A program made the position numbers and the translations under genes. Shown here in pieces: positions 16,019 through 25,095 of a DNA stretch of 64,000 nt (the first letter of the stretch is position 1; each line of letters starts with the position of its first letter). The DNA is from Bacillus sp. sid0103 (lineage in GTDB: Bacteria; Bacillota; Bacilli; Bacillales_B; DSM-18226), in NCBI RefSeq assembly GCF_019219025.1, contig NZ_JAHUWN010000018.1, positions 62,001 through 126,000 on the forward strand, read 5' to 3'. The notes under the pieces are model-generated. The model worked only from the letters and a program-made list of their open reading frames with translations. It was not told the origin of the DNA and did not search any database.

Positions 16019-18151
16019 TTATTCAGTTTGATCGCTGTTATCAGTATTTTTTTCTTTATCTTGACGTTCTTTCTTTAAATCAAAATAAGCATCCAAAACT
16101 CTGCGGCCAATTAAGTTATTAATGCTTGGACCGCTGTTTCCTTGATATGCCCACGGTACCACTACAGCCATGGCTACCTCTGGATCATTTGCTGGTGCAA
16201 AACTCACGAGACTTAAGTTCATGACCGGTGTGCCGCGCTTTGATTTAACAGAACCATCATAAAATGCCTGTGCCGTTCCAGTTTTTCCAGCTGGGTGATA
16301 ATCTGCGCTCTTGAAGTAGCTGACAGCCGTACCATCACCAACCTGCATGACCATTCGAAAACCTTCTTGAACCCGTTTAATCCATGATTCCTTCATATCC
16401 AATCGGTTTAATACTTTCGGTTGGATTTCCTCGACAATCGGTCCCAATTCATTATTTTCCATGACCGGCTCACGAATTTCCTTAACCAGATGCGGCTGGA
16501 TACGATTACCACCATTTGCTATTGTGGAGACGTATTGTGCGAGTTGGATTGGGGTATACGTATCATACTGACCAATCGAAAGGAAAAGAAGTAAACCAGG
16601 AGTCCTTTCAGGACCAGGAAATCCGCTCATTTCATTAGGCAGATCAATCCCTGTACGCGTACCTAAACCAAACTGACTGAATGACTGCCGCATAGTATCA
16701 AATGCAGAATAATCTAGCGGTAATGGTTGATTCGGTCGATACTGTCCACCAGCCATTGCGATAACAGTTTTCCACATATATACGTTGGAGGAAACTTGCA
16801 GTGCCCTTAAATCATTAATCCTGCCAAATGTTCTCCATGAAGACATGACAGGTGAACTAGCAATTCTCAAAGGCTCGTCTAGTTGTGTAGAACCAGGCTG
16901 AATGGCTCCGGTTTTATAACCAGTTAAAATCGTTGCCCCTTTTACCGCTGAACCAACGTTATAAGATGTGGTAATATTGCCTCCAGCAAAGTCATTCATA
17001 ACTGTTTTGCCTTTTTTATCTTTACCAATTTGTTTACCAGCTAGGGATAAGACTTCACCGGTATGTGGATCCATCAAAACGACGAAGGCTCGATCTAAAA
17101 GTGCTGTATTTGGTTTTTGCTTTGCACTCCACATTTCTTCTTCGATGATATCTTCTACCTTTTTTTGAAGATCCATATCAATGGTTAAAACAAGGTCTTT
17201 CCCTCTTTTTCCTTCAGAAATTACTTCAGTTGAAAGAATTTTCCCCGTTTTATCCGTTACATTTTTCACTTTTGCCTTTTGACCATGAAGTACATCTTCA
17301 TATTTTAATTCAAGATAACTTTTTCCAACTCTGTCATTACGGCTGTAGTCCCGCGCCATATACTTTTCTAATTGTTCCTTGGGAATCCCTGCTTCGGAGG
17401 TTGTGACATCACCTAAGATTGATTTTAATGTATCACCAAAAACATACTTTCGTTTCCAGTCGGTTGTTGTATCTACACCTGGTAAGTTTTCTAAGTTTTC
17501 ACTGACAACCGCAAATTCTTTAGGTGTTACATCTTTGTTTTTAACAATTTGTGGTGTTAAGGCATAACCACTATTAAAGTCTCGATAGATGGCAAGTGTC
17601 TCAAGCTCTTCACCTCTGATACTTTTCACTTCTTCATCAGTGATTCTATCTATTTGAAGCTTATAAATTTGCTTATCGTCCAATTTTTCTTGATTATAGA
17701 GTGCCCATTCTTTATCGGTAATTTTTGCTTTTGCTTCCTCTGGATGCTGGATGATCCAATAATCCTTTCGATCGCGAATCGGCACTTTGGCAGCATCTTT
17801 ATCTTTGTTAATAATTTTTGCTAATTTCGCTGCACTTTCTAACATTTCTTTTTGAGTGGTTTGCTGATATTTTGTGTAAGTAATCGCGTTCAACGGAGTA
17901 TTATCAACAATAATTTTCCCATTACGGTCGAACATCTTTCCCCTTGGAACAGGGTTATTTACAGTAATATCTTCTGTGCGCTCAATCTCACGTTTAAAAT
18001 CATCCCCAAATACGATTTGTAATTCACCAAGTCTAAGGATGAGGACAGAAAATAGCACGAATACCACAAAGAATAACATGTTTAAACGAAATGGCACATG
18101 TTCCTTCTTTTTTTTCTTTTTATTATTCAAGAGATAAAACACTTCCTTCAC
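16019..18151 (-). CDS. pbpA: Class B penicillin-binding protein (PBP2-type transpeptidase)
   Basis: A membrane-anchored peptidoglycan transpeptidase of the cell-elongation machinery. After a lysine-rich cytoplasmic head, one membrane span lies at about residues 23-45. A PBP dimerisation domain begins at Pro-Arg-Gly-Lys-Met-Phe-Asp-Arg-Asn-Gly. The transpeptidase domain has Ser-Ala-Val-Lys (active-site SxxK), Ser-Ser-Asn, and Lys-Thr-Gly-Thr-Ala. The length of 710 is close to B. subtilis PbpA, which is also beside the pst operon. The start is uncertain: the frame opens with GTG at 18151 without a good ribosome site, and a TTG seven codons on (18130) lies downstream of AAGGAAG. Confidence 0.93.
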   Translation of the reverse strand: MKEVFYLLNNKKKKKKEHVPFRLNMLFFVVFVLFSVLILRLGELQIVFGDDFKREIERTEDITVNNPVPRGKMFDRNGKIIVDNTPLNAITYTKYQQTTQKEMLESAAKLAKIINKDKDAAKVPIRDRKDYWIIQHPEEAKAKITDKEWALYNQEKLDDKQIYKLQIDRITDEEVKSIRGEELETLAIYRDFNSGYALTPQIVKNKDVTPKEFAVVSENLENLPGVDTTTDWKRKYVFGDTLKSILGDVTTSEAGIPKEQLEKYMARDYSRNDRVGKSYLELKYEDVLHGQKAKVKNVTDKTGKILSTEVISEGKRGKDLVLTIDMDLQKKVEDIIEEEMWSAKQKPNTALLDRAFVVLMDPHTGEVLSLAGKQIGKDKKGKTVMNDFAGGNITTSYNVGSAVKGATILTGYKTGAIQPGSTQLDEPLRIASSPVMSSWRTFGRINDLRALQVSSNVYMWKTVIAMAGGQYRPNQPLPLDYSAFDTMRQSFSQFGLGTRTGIDLPNEMSGFPGPERTPGLLLFLSIGQYDTYTPIQLAQYVSTIANGGNRIQPHLVKEIREPVMENNELGPIVEEIQPKVLNRLDMKESWIKRVQEGFRMVMQVGDGTAVSYFKSADYHPAGKTGTAQAFYDGSVKSKRGTPVMNLSLVSFAPANDPEVAMAVVVPWAYQGNSGPSINNLIGRRVLDAYFDLKKERQDKEKNTDNSDQTE

Positions 18152-18237
18152 TACATAAGCTAACTTTCTCTATTTTATAGGATAAGTCCGCTTTTTACTA
18201 CGAAAAACCCTTACCAATTTCTCGTTAAAAGTGTCAA

Positions 18238-18275
18238 AGAAAAAAATGGCGCTGAGTAATAAATTTACTCAACGC
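18238..18275 (-). terminator. Terminator of the MFS transporter gene, overlapping its stop codon
   Basis: An 11-bp stem with one G-U pair (18249-18259 with 18265-18275), a 5-base loop, then TTTTTT in the minus direction. The last codons and the stop of the gene form the first arm. Confidence 0.85.
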
Positions 18276-19494
18276 ATTTTGGGGCTGGTAATTGCACTCG
18301 TTTAAGAAAATAATAGATGCATGTATGACCTGCGCCTAAAATAAGCAGGAGAATAGGAATGCTGATTTCAGCTTTAAACCAAGAGATTGCCGCTATAAAG
18401 GCTAATATTGACACGATCCTGCCCAAATTTAAGTATAATTCTCGAACAACAATATATTCAATCCTCATTTCAGCTGCCTTCCATCCTGTTCCTATAACAT
18501 CGTATGTAGTTGACATATACGGGACGAGTAAAAGCGGATAGGCAATCGCAATCATCCCGCCATAGATTAACAATTTGATAAAATTCACGTCCCAAACAAT
18601 TAACAGGACGGCAGCATAAAGGATAATACCACCAATCAGGATCGCTTTTTTCCGGAATTTCAGTTTAATTAATCGTGATGCAAGAAAATACGCAATGAAG
18701 GATATTCCAGAATTCAGGAGGCCAAATGTCCCTAAAGACATTTCACTTCCCGTCGAAATAAAAACCAAAACAGAGATGACAAATGCAAAAGTTCCTTCCC
18801 TCAAGCCCTGAAAAAAATTAGCATTTGTAATCAACCGCCAATTTTCATTTTGTTTTCTTTCATTTAAAATCTGTCTAAAGCAATAACTTCCTGATGATGG
18901 TCGTGGTCTCAAAGAAAAGCTCATAAAAACCGCAAGAGCGAATAATGCTAATGATATTCCAAAAACAATGGTATACCCAGTAAATTTTTCAAATCTAGTA
19001 ATGATGATACCAGCAGCGATTGGGCCAATCATTCCACCAGCTGACGATAAGATCCCTAAAAACCCGTTAAAAAAATCTCTGGTATCTGGTTCGGTAATTT
19101 CAAATGTTAAAACATTATAAGCTAGCCAATAAAAACCATATCCTACCCCTAAAAGACTTCCTAAGAGGAGTAAATATGTTGAAGCATTCGTGCCTGCTAG
19201 TAAAACCATTACATAAAATAACGCTAAAAAAATAACACCTATTCTAAGCACAATCACTCGGTCAATTTTTTTGGCCCATCGCCCTGCTAAGATAAACGTA
19301 AGCAATTGTAAAACCACAATCGATAAATTATAAAAGGCGAGATCAGAATACCGCCCAGTCTGTTTCCAAAGATAAATATTTACAAATGTGTTGGATAAAG
19401 CGATGCTTAATGAGTATAACCCTCCAATAATCAGCAATAGTGATAAATCTTTTGTAAATCTAACATCACCTAGAATCTTAAATTTTTTTGCCAT
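18265..19494 (-). CDS. yqgE: Major facilitator superfamily transporter (YqgE-like)
   Basis: About 409 residues with 12 predicted membrane helices, basic loops (Trp-Ala-Lys-Lys-Ile-Asp-Arg between helices 2 and 3) and no signal sequence, as in MFS carriers. The substrate cannot be read from the sequence. I chose the ATG at 19494 because AAAGGGGAG lies 6 bases upstream; the open frame extends 24 codons further without a ribosome site. It lies between pbpA and sodA, the position of B. subtilis yqgE, also an MFS protein. It appears to be its own transcription unit. Confidence 0.85.
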   Translation of the reverse strand: MAKKFKILGDVRFTKDLSLLLIIGGLYSLSIALSNTFVNIYLWKQTGRYSDLAFYNLSIVVLQLLTFILAGRWAKKIDRVIVLRIGVIFLALFYVMVLLAGTNASTYLLLLGSLLGVGYGFYWLAYNVLTFEITEPDTRDFFNGFLGILSSAGGMIGPIAAGIIITRFEKFTGYTIVFGISLALFALAVFMSFSLRPRPSSGSYCFRQILNERKQNENWRLITNANFFQGLREGTFAFVISVLVFISTGSEMSLGTFGLLNSGISFIAYFLASRLIKLKFRKKAILIGGIILYAAVLLIVWDVNFIKLLIYGGMIAIAYPLLLVPYMSTTYDVIGTGWKAAEMRIEYIVVRELYLNLGRIVSILAFIAAISWFKAEISIPILLLILGAGHTCIYYFLKRVQLPAPKCVE

Positions 19495-19564
19495 TAAAAA
19501 CTCCCCTTTATCATATGGGTAGTCTTTATCAAGCAAGTTTTTCTTATTCACTGATTGAACAAAC

Positions 19565-19595
19565 AAAAAAGACAGCTAAGAAAGCTGCCTTTTTT
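19565..19595. terminator. Terminator after sodA
   Basis: A CAGCT/AGCTG stem flanked by A6 and T6 runs, so it could work in both directions. It lies 10 bases after the sodA stop. Confidence 0.8.
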
Positions 19596-19605
19596 AATAT
19601 CATTA

Positions 19606-20214
19606 TTATTTTGCTTGGCTGAAACGTTTTGAAACTTCATCCCAGTTTACAACATTCCAGAAAGAAGAAATATAGTCTGGACGCTTGTTTTGATATTTTA
19701 AATAGTATGCATGCTCCCAAACATCAAGACCAAGAAGTGGAGTTTTGCCTTCCATTAATGGAGAATCTTGGTTTGGAGTGCTAGAAACTTCTAACTCACC
19801 ATTGCTTACAGATAGCCATGCCCAGCCAGATCCGAAACGAGTAGTTGCTGCTTTAGCAAACTCTTCTTTAAAGCTTTCGAAGCTGCCAAATTTGCTGCTG
19901 ATTGCATCAGCTAGTTCACCAGTTGGAGCACCGCCGCCATTTGGAGAAAGGATTTGCCAGAATAGAGAATGGTTAGCATGACCGCCGCCATTGTTACGAA
20001 CTGCTGTACGAGCAGCTTCTGGAACCGCATCCAAATTAGAAATAACTTCTTCAACTGATTTAGAAAGTAATTCTTCATTACCAGCTAAAGCGTTATTTAG
20101 GTTTGTTACATATGTGTTATGGTGTCTAGTGTGGTGAATATTCATTGTTTCTTTGTCAATATGTGGTTCAAGAGCGTCTTCTGCATAAGGTAATTGTGGT
20201 AATTCAAATGCCAT
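19606..20214 (-). CDS. sodA: Superoxide dismutase (Mn/Fe family)
   Basis: It converts superoxide to hydrogen peroxide and oxygen in the cytoplasm. The 202-residue length is typical. Metal ligands are visible as His in His-His-Thr-Arg-His-His near residue 27, His in [10 protein letters not shown] near 82, and Asp and His in Leu-Asp-Val-Trp-Glu-His-Ala-Tyr-Tyr near 164-168. The Gly-Gly motif before His suggests the manganese type. The ATG at 20214 has AGGAGG upstream. It is divergent from the Fnr-like regulator. Confidence 0.97.
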   Translation of the reverse strand: MAFELPQLPYAEDALEPHIDKETMNIHHTRHHNTYVTNLNNALAGNEELLSKSVEEVISNLDAVPEAARTAVRNNGGGHANHSLFWQILSPNGGGAPTGELADAISSKFGSFESFKEEFAKAATTRFGSGWAWLSVSNGELEVSSTPNQDSPLMEGKTPLLGLDVWEHAYYLKYQNKRPDYISSFWNVVNWDEVSKRFSQAK

Positions 20215-20246
20215 TTTAATTCCTCCTATGTATAAAAATTTTATTG

Positions 20247-20274
20247 GCTTTAGAATTTCGAATATTTCTAAAGC
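20247..20274 (-). promoter_or_regulatory. sodA leader stem-loop
   Basis: A perfect 9-bp inverted repeat (20247-20255 with 20266-20274) lies in the untranslated leader of sodA, upstream of its ribosome site. A candidate promoter further upstream, TTGAAA-17-TATCTT on the minus strand (20274-20313 region), would place the hairpin inside the transcript. No T run follows; it may stabilise the mRNA. Confidence 0.45.
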
Positions 20275-20566
20275 TTTCCTCCTTAAGATACCAAAGTTGG
20301 TTATTTGTTTCAAATATAATGCTTAGGTTCTTAACAGAATTACCATGCCCTTTGTTCAGGATATTATTCCTAAATAGTTTGAAAAGCAATCCTACACCTT
20401 TCATTAGTAACTTTCGAAAAATTGTCACCTTTCACCTAAACGGCAATCTGTCTACGATTTTTGTCATAACCGACTTTTGTCACTTCCAAATCATGTAAAG
20501 GCCATATTGACACCATGATAATAATTTATTTAAATCAAACTGAAGGGGCCAAAGGAGTGATTTTCT

Positions 20567-21262
20567 ATGCAAACAAGCTGTTTATCTCTATATAATATAT
20601 TATTTTACTTCTTCCAAAAAAAAGAACCGATTCAAAAAATTAAAGCTGGTACTATTCTTTTTCAAGAAAAAGATTCTGTCGAGTATGTCTACTTAATACT
20701 TAAAGGGAGTATTTCACTTGGAAGAGTCCATTTGCGTGGTAAGGATTTTATTTTAAAAATCTTACATGATCAAGAATTAATAGTGGAATATCAACTTTTT
20801 CAAACAAATTCTCGTTATCACTTTTATGCTAAAGCAATGACCGATTGTGAAATGATTCTAATAAAAAAAGATCAATTTGAAGATCTCATTTTAACAGACC
20901 CCGAGTCCATGAATGCTATTATAAAATGGTTAAGTACAAGTTATTTAAAGGCACAAATGAAATGCCAGGATTTAATTATGAATGGAAAAAAAGGGGGTTT
21001 GTATTCGATTCTCATTCGATTATGTAATACGTATGGAGTAAAAACAGAAAATGGTATTCTAATTGACCTGCTGTTAACTCATCAAGAACTGGCAAATTTA
21101 ACTTATGGGACACGTGAAGTCATTCAACGCGAATTAAAAGATCTGCGCGAAAAAGATATTATTTCCTATGATAATCAAAAATTTACGATTAAAAAACTTT
21201 CCATTTTAAAAGAAGCAGTTGATTGTCAAAACTGTTCCCTTGAAATCTGCGGATTAAATTAA
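20567..21262 (+). CDS. Crp/Fnr-family regulator with C-terminal iron-sulfur ligand motif
   Basis: The 231-residue protein has a cyclic-nucleotide-like beta-barrel domain (about 20-115), a dimerisation helix (about 116-140) and a C-terminal winged helix with the Fnr-type recognition segment Leu-Ala-Asn-Leu-Thr-Tyr-Gly-Thr-Arg-Glu-Val-Ile-Gln-Arg-Glu. The tail carries Cys220-x2-Cys223-x4-Cys228. As I recall, B. subtilis Fnr binds [4Fe-4S] with three C-terminal Cys of the same spacing plus an Asp in the dimerisation helix; Asp135 here is at the matching place. It is therefore probably an oxygen sensor. The start has AAAGGAG upstream. It is divergent from sodA. Whether it is the only Fnr of this organism is unknown. 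Confidence 0.85.
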   Translation: MQTSCLSLYNILFYFFQKKEPIQKIKAGTILFQEKDSVEYVYLILKGSISLGRVHLRGKDFILKILHDQELIVEYQLFQTNSRYHFYAKAMTDCEMILIKKDQFEDLILTDPESMNAIIKWLSTSYLKAQMKCQDLIMNGKKGGLYSILIRLCNTYGVKTENGILIDLLLTHQELANLTYGTREVIQRELKDLREKDIISYDNQKFTIKKLSILKEAVDCQNCSLEICGLN

Positions 21263-21286
21263 AAGCCACCTAAGTGGCTTTTTTCT
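21261..21286. terminator. Shared terminator between the Fnr-like gene and yqgC
   Basis: A 9-bp stem (21261-21269 with 21274-21282) with a 4-base loop and flanking A4 and T6 runs. It lies between convergent genes and can serve both. Confidence 0.88.
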
Positions 21287-21290
21287 ATTA

Positions 21291-21773
21291 TTAAAGTACA
21301 ACGATGAAAAAAAAGATTACCATGATGATTTGAATGAGTGTTTTTGTGACCACACTACTTATGAATCCAATGACTGAGCCAAATCCTATTTTTAGGCTCT
21401 CACTGAAATTTCTTTTGTTAAAGATTAATTCTGCTGCAATGGCGCCGATGAATGGACCTATCAGGATTCCCAAAAAAGGAATAATGAAGGGTCCAACCAA
21501 TATCCCAATCGTACTCCCCCAAACACCTGCCTTTGAACCCCCGTATTTTTTTATTCCAATCAAATTGGCGATGTAATCAGCTATAAAAAGTAGAACGATA
21601 AACAATCCTTGAATCAACCAGAAATACCATTTAAAGGGTTCAAAACTAAAAAAGACCCCATATAATAAAAACCCTGCTAATAAAAACAATACACTTGGAA
21701 TGATCGGATAAACCAGACCAACAAATGCGATGATAAATAATATGACGATGATACTCCAATAAACCATTTCCAT
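21291..21773 (-). CDS. yqgC: DUF456 family membrane protein YqgC
   Basis: About 160 residues with four to five membrane segments. The Gly/Pro-rich DUF456 motifs are present: Val-Gly-Leu-Val-Tyr-Pro-Ile-Ile-Pro, Lys-Tyr-Gly-Gly-Ser-Lys-Ala-Gly-Val-Trp-Gly, and two similar Gly-Ile-Leu-Val/Ile-Gly-Pro-Phe-Ile repeats. Function unknown. I chose the ATG at 21773, about 9 bases after GAGGG; upstream ATG/TTG codons lack proper spacing. In B. subtilis yqgC and yqgB lie side by side near sodA, as here. Confidence 0.85.
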   Translation of the reverse strand: MEMVYWSIIVILFIIAFVGLVYPIIPSVLFLLAGFLLYGVFFSFEPFKWYFWLIQGLFIVLLFIADYIANLIGIKKYGGSKAGVWGSTIGILVGPFIIPFLGILIGPFIGAIAAELIFNKRNFSESLKIGFGSVIGFISSVVTKTLIQIIMVIFFFIVVL

Positions 21774-21936
21774 TCTACTCATCCCTCTTAACGAATTCTT
21801 ATTATTCAATGTACACATTCCATCATACGATTAAACTTATATTCGGTTTCAAATAATGTCATTCTTGTATATAGCCGTTACTAAAGATACAATAGATGCT
21901 GAAGCAATTATTTGTATTAGTTAAAAGGTGGTCATT

Positions 21937-22710
21937 ATGAATATTTTTAAACAACTTTATAAAAGCATTTATTCACCGAAGGATATTGCGATATTTCGAT
22001 TCCAAGGAATTGGAAAGACGATTCTATATGTCTTTTTCTTAACATTCATTTCAATTCTCCCGTCCGTAATTTATCTAAGCACGGCCCTTACTTCCGGAAT
22101 AGATAGTGCCAAAACGATTATCAAAAATGAATTACCTGATTTTTCGATAAATGATGGACGTTTAACTGCGGATACTAAAGTTCCTATTACCATAAATAAG
22201 AATGATTTTTCCATTATCCTTGATCCAACAGGTACTATATCTGAGAATGATGTTGAGGATGAAGGCAATGCTTTTGCCTTGTTAGAGGATAAATTTGTTC
22301 TTGCAGCGGGTGGCAGGGTAGATACATACCCCTATTCGATGTTAGAAGGATTAAACTTCACAAAGGGTGACATCGTTAACTTTATTAATGGAATAAGTGG
22401 AATGAAATGGATTATAATCCCTGTAGGAGCTTTGTTTATTTATTTGTTCGCAAGTGCAAGCAGCTTTATCGAAGTCACCGTTTTGGCATTGATTGGTCTG
22501 TTATTAAAAAATCTAATAGGAAGAAACCTAAATTACCGTCAGTTATGGAGAATGGCCGCATACAGCGAAACATTGCCTACCCTGTTTTTCACCATTATGG
22601 CTGCCATTAAAACAACGGTACCTAGCAGTTTCATGATTAATTGGTTTGTTGTAATTATCGTGTTATCTTTAGCAATAAAAGAAATACCGAAGCCCAAAAA
22701 AGTAAATTAA
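21937..22710 (+). CDS. yqgB: DUF1189 family membrane protein YqgB
   Basis: About 257 residues. A membrane segment at about 25-50 is followed by an extracytoplasmic beta-rich domain (residues 55-145: Leu-Pro-Asp-Phe-Ser-Ile-Asn-Asp-Gly, then Ile-Leu-Asp-Pro-Thr-Gly) and four more membrane segments, the DUF1189 layout. Function unknown. The ATG at 21937 has AAAGGTGG upstream; the frame begins three codons earlier at a GTG. It is followed by its own terminator. Confidence 0.85.
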   Translation: MNIFKQLYKSIYSPKDIAIFRFQGIGKTILYVFFLTFISILPSVIYLSTALTSGIDSAKTIIKNELPDFSINDGRLTADTKVPITINKNDFSIILDPTGTISENDVEDEGNAFALLEDKFVLAAGGRVDTYPYSMLEGLNFTKGDIVNFINGISGMKWIIIPVGALFIYLFASASSFIEVTVLALIGLLLKNLIGRNLNYRQLWRMAAYSETLPTLFFTIMAAIKTTVPSSFMINWFVVIIVLSLAIKEIPKPKKVN

Positions 22711-22713
22711 GTT

Positions 22714-22738
22714 GCGCCCAAATCGGGCGCTTTTTTTT
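22714..22738 (+). terminator. Terminator of yqgB
   Basis: A GCGCCC/GGGCGC stem (22714-22719, 22725-22730) with a 5-base loop and eight T. Confidence 0.93.
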
Positions 22739-22808
22739 ATAAACTCGTTCTTTTTACAATTGGACAAGCATACCAATGTACAAACTGTTCCAATTGGGGG
22801 CTTATCGG

Positions 22809-23141
22809 ATGAAAAAACTTTTTGGTTTCATACTAGCCGTTTTAATTATATATGTAATTTATATTGATTTAACAGTTGGTACACTGCCATCTACCTTAAC
22901 AACACAGGTGGATGCTAAAATTGAAACACCACTAACTCCTCTAAAAACGGATATCCCTTCTTTTGAAGCAAAAGTTGATCCCGGGGAAACCGTGATATCT
23001 ATTGTCGAACATCAATTGGATAAACCTCTTCCTGTCTCAATAACCGATCTCATTCAGGACTTCCGAAAATTAAACCCCGGAGAAACACCAGAAAAAATTC
23101 AAATCGGGACTACATATCATTTCCCTGATTACTCAAAATAA
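22809..23141 (+). CDS. yqfZ: YqfZ-like membrane-anchored protein with a LysM-like end
   Basis: A protein of about 110 residues with an N-terminal hydrophobic anchor (LFGFILAVLIIYVIYI) and an extracytoplasmic tail. The last 60 residues (Val-Asp-Pro-Gly-Glu-Thr-Val-Ile-Ser-Ile-Val-Glu, Leu-Asn-Pro-Gly-Glu-Thr-Pro-Glu-Lys-Ile-Gln-Ile-Gly-Thr-Thr-Tyr-His) resemble a LysM peptidoglycan-binding repeat. The ATG at 22809 follows a TTGGGGG-type site. It lies just upstream of ispG as in B. subtilis. Function unknown; cell-wall association is inferred. Confidence 0.75.
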   Translation: MKKLFGFILAVLIIYVIYIDLTVGTLPSTLTTQVDAKIETPLTPLKTDIPSFEAKVDPGETVISIVEHQLDKPLPVSITDLIQDFRKLNPGETPEKIQIGTTYHFPDYSK

Positions 23142-23249
23142 AGAGGAAAATGCTTATTCTTGTCAAAAATAGCGAAAGGCTGATAAAATAAAAGGCGGAT
23201 TGTTTTTATATACCTTATTCGAATCCCATTTTGAAGGAGCGAATTACAC

Positions 23250-24359
23250 GTGAGTGAAATAACACATCGCACTAAGACCCGACCAATTAAAGTAGGTAAC
23301 TTAACAATTGGCGGGAGTAACGAATTATTTATCCAAAGTATGACCACAACAAAAACACATGATGTTGAAGCAACCGTTGCTGAAATAAAACGTCTTGAGG
23401 AAGCGGGCTGTCAGATTGTTCGTGTAGCTTGTCCAGATGAACGCGCGGCAAATGCCATTCCTGAAATAAAGAAAAGAATTAACATTCCACTTGTTGTTGA
23501 TATTCATTTTGATTATAAATTAGCTCTAAAAGCAATTGAAGGCGGAGCTGATAAAATTCGAATCAATCCAGGAAACATTGGTAAACGAGAAAAGGTGGAA
23601 GCAGTTGTAAAGGCTGCAAAAGAACGGGGTATTCCAATTCGAATCGGCGTTAATGCGGGTTCGCTTGAAAAAAGAATTTTAGAAAAATATGGTTATCCAA
23701 CAGCAGACGGTATGGTCGAGAGTGCTCTCCACCATATTAAAATTCTTGAAGATCTCGATTTTCATGACATTATTGTATCCATGAAGGCATCAGATGTTAA
23801 TCTAGCGATTGAAGCCTATGAGAAGGCATCCAAAGCTTTTGATTATCCTCTCCATCTTGGGATTACGGAATCTGGCACTCTTTTTGCCGGCAGTATAAAA
23901 AGTGCGGCGGGTTTGGGCGCAATTTTGCACAAAGGAATCGGTAACACATTACGAGTTTCCTTAAGCGCTGACCCTGTTCAAGAAGTCAAGGTAGCCAGAG
24001 AACTATTAAAAGTATTCGGCCTTTCTTCCAACGCCGCTACATTGATATCCTGTCCGACTTGCGGACGGATTGAGATTGATCTAATCAGTATTGCAAATGA
24101 AGTGGAAGAATATATTGAAAAAATCAAAGCCCCGATTAAGGTAGCGGTATTAGGTTGTGCTGTTAACGGTCCTGGAGAGGCCCGTGAAGCTGATATTGGT
24201 ATTGCAGGGGCTCGTGGTGAAGGGTTGTTATTCAGGAAAGGTGAGATTGTCCGAAAGGTTCCTGAAGCTCAATTAGTAGAGGAATTGAAAAAAGAAATCG
24301 ATCAAATTGCTGAAGAATACTTTCAGAAAAAAGCAGCAGAAGAAAAAGTTAGCCAATAA
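23250..24359 (+). CDS. ispG: 4-hydroxy-3-methylbut-2-enyl diphosphate synthase IspG
   Basis: It makes HMBPP from methylerythritol cyclodiphosphate, the penultimate step of the MEP isoprenoid pathway; IspH at 31.6 kb does the last step. 369 residues: an N-terminal TIM barrel ([15 protein letters not shown]) and a C-terminal [4Fe-4S] domain with Ser-Cys-Pro-Thr-Cys-Gly-Arg and Gly-Cys-Ala-Val-Asn-Gly-Pro-Gly-Glu. The start is a GTG with GAAGGAG upstream. It is followed by a strong terminator. Confidence 0.97.
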   Translation: MSEITHRTKTRPIKVGNLTIGGSNELFIQSMTTTKTHDVEATVAEIKRLEEAGCQIVRVACPDERAANAIPEIKKRINIPLVVDIHFDYKLALKAIEGGADKIRINPGNIGKREKVEAVVKAAKERGIPIRIGVNAGSLEKRILEKYGYPTADGMVESALHHIKILEDLDFHDIIVSMKASDVNLAIEAYEKASKAFDYPLHLGITESGTLFAGSIKSAAGLGAILHKGIGNTLRVSLSADPVQEVKVARELLKVFGLSSNAATLISCPTCGRIEIDLISIANEVEEYIEKIKAPIKVAVLGCAVNGPGEAREADIGIAGARGEGLLFRKGEIVRKVPEAQLVEELKKEIDQIAEEYFQKKAAEEKVSQ

Positions 24360-24363
24360 CATC

Positions 24364-24396
24364 AAGAAACCCGGTATGGTTACCGGGTTTCTTTTT
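24364..24396 (+). terminator. Terminator of ispG
   Basis: A 13-bp perfect stem (24364-24376 with 24381-24393) with a 4-base loop and a T run. Confidence 0.92.
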
Positions 24397-24415
24397 GCTC
24401 CTCTGCAGGTTTACG

Positions 24416-24898
24416 TTAAAAGAACGGGAGAATAAAGATACCGATGACGATGGAAATAGCACCGATACCAATTGCCCAAGCACCTAAACCAGTCGCCCCT
24501 CTTCTTCTGGCAACAAAGCCCAACACAATACCTGCAGCACCAAAAAGTATAGGCATAACAAACAGTGATAAAATCGAAAGCACTAACGCAAGGGTTCCCA
24601 AACCGGTACCCCCTGCTGCTTTTTCCCTTTCCCCTTCAAGTTCCCTTCTGCGAATAATAGGAACTGGTGCAGCGATCTCTGCAGCCGTTTCTTCCCTATA
24701 CTCAGAAGAACGTATTGGGACAGAAGCACCAATCCTTGGTGTAGACTCATCTTTTTTCAATGTATAGTGAGCCTTAACAGGAGCATCCAATTCTGATGCT
24801 GTTTCTTCCCTAAATGATGTTGGAGAATTGGGTATATCTTGACCAATACTCGAACTTTGAAGAGCTTCTTGCACTTTCGTGTCTCTTTCATCTGCCAT
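24416..24898 (-). CDS. yqfX: YqfX-like protein with two C-terminal membrane segments
   Basis: The 160-residue protein has a polar N-terminal half and a hydrophobic C-terminal half. The N-terminal half holds an internal repeat: Phe-Arg-Glu-Glu-Thr-Ala-Ser-Glu-Leu-Asp-Ala-Pro-Val near residue 28 and Tyr-Arg-Glu-Glu-Thr-Ala-Ala-Glu-Ile-Ala-Ala-Pro-Val near residue 67. The C-terminal half has two membrane helices separated by Ala-Arg-Arg-Arg-Gly-Ala (DUF4190-like). In B. subtilis yqfX follows ispG. Function unknown. Confidence 0.75.
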   Translation of the reverse strand: MADERDTKVQEALQSSSIGQDIPNSPTSFREETASELDAPVKAHYTLKKDESTPRIGASVPIRSSEYREETAAEIAAPVPIIRRRELEGEREKAAGGTGLGTLALVLSILSLFVMPILFGAAGIVLGFVARRRGATGLGAWAIGIGAISIVIGIFILPFF

Positions 24899-25095
24899 CC
24901 TAATCCCTCACTTTCAGTAATAGGAGCCTTATTATTGTTTGCCTCTGATGGCTTTTTAGTATGTTAATCTTTGCCTAAAATAGTTTTTTATTTCTATTTC
25001 CAAAAAAATTACTTGTAAATTGTTACTTCATTGAACACTATACTTTGGTAAAATATATAGAGATACTGAAAAGAAATAAGAAAGTGAGTTTAAAC

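Noticed and set aside
20216..20498. Overlapping frames in the sodA/Fnr-like intergenic region
   Set aside because: They cross the sodA ribosome site, leader hairpin and candidate promoter and show no conserved pattern.
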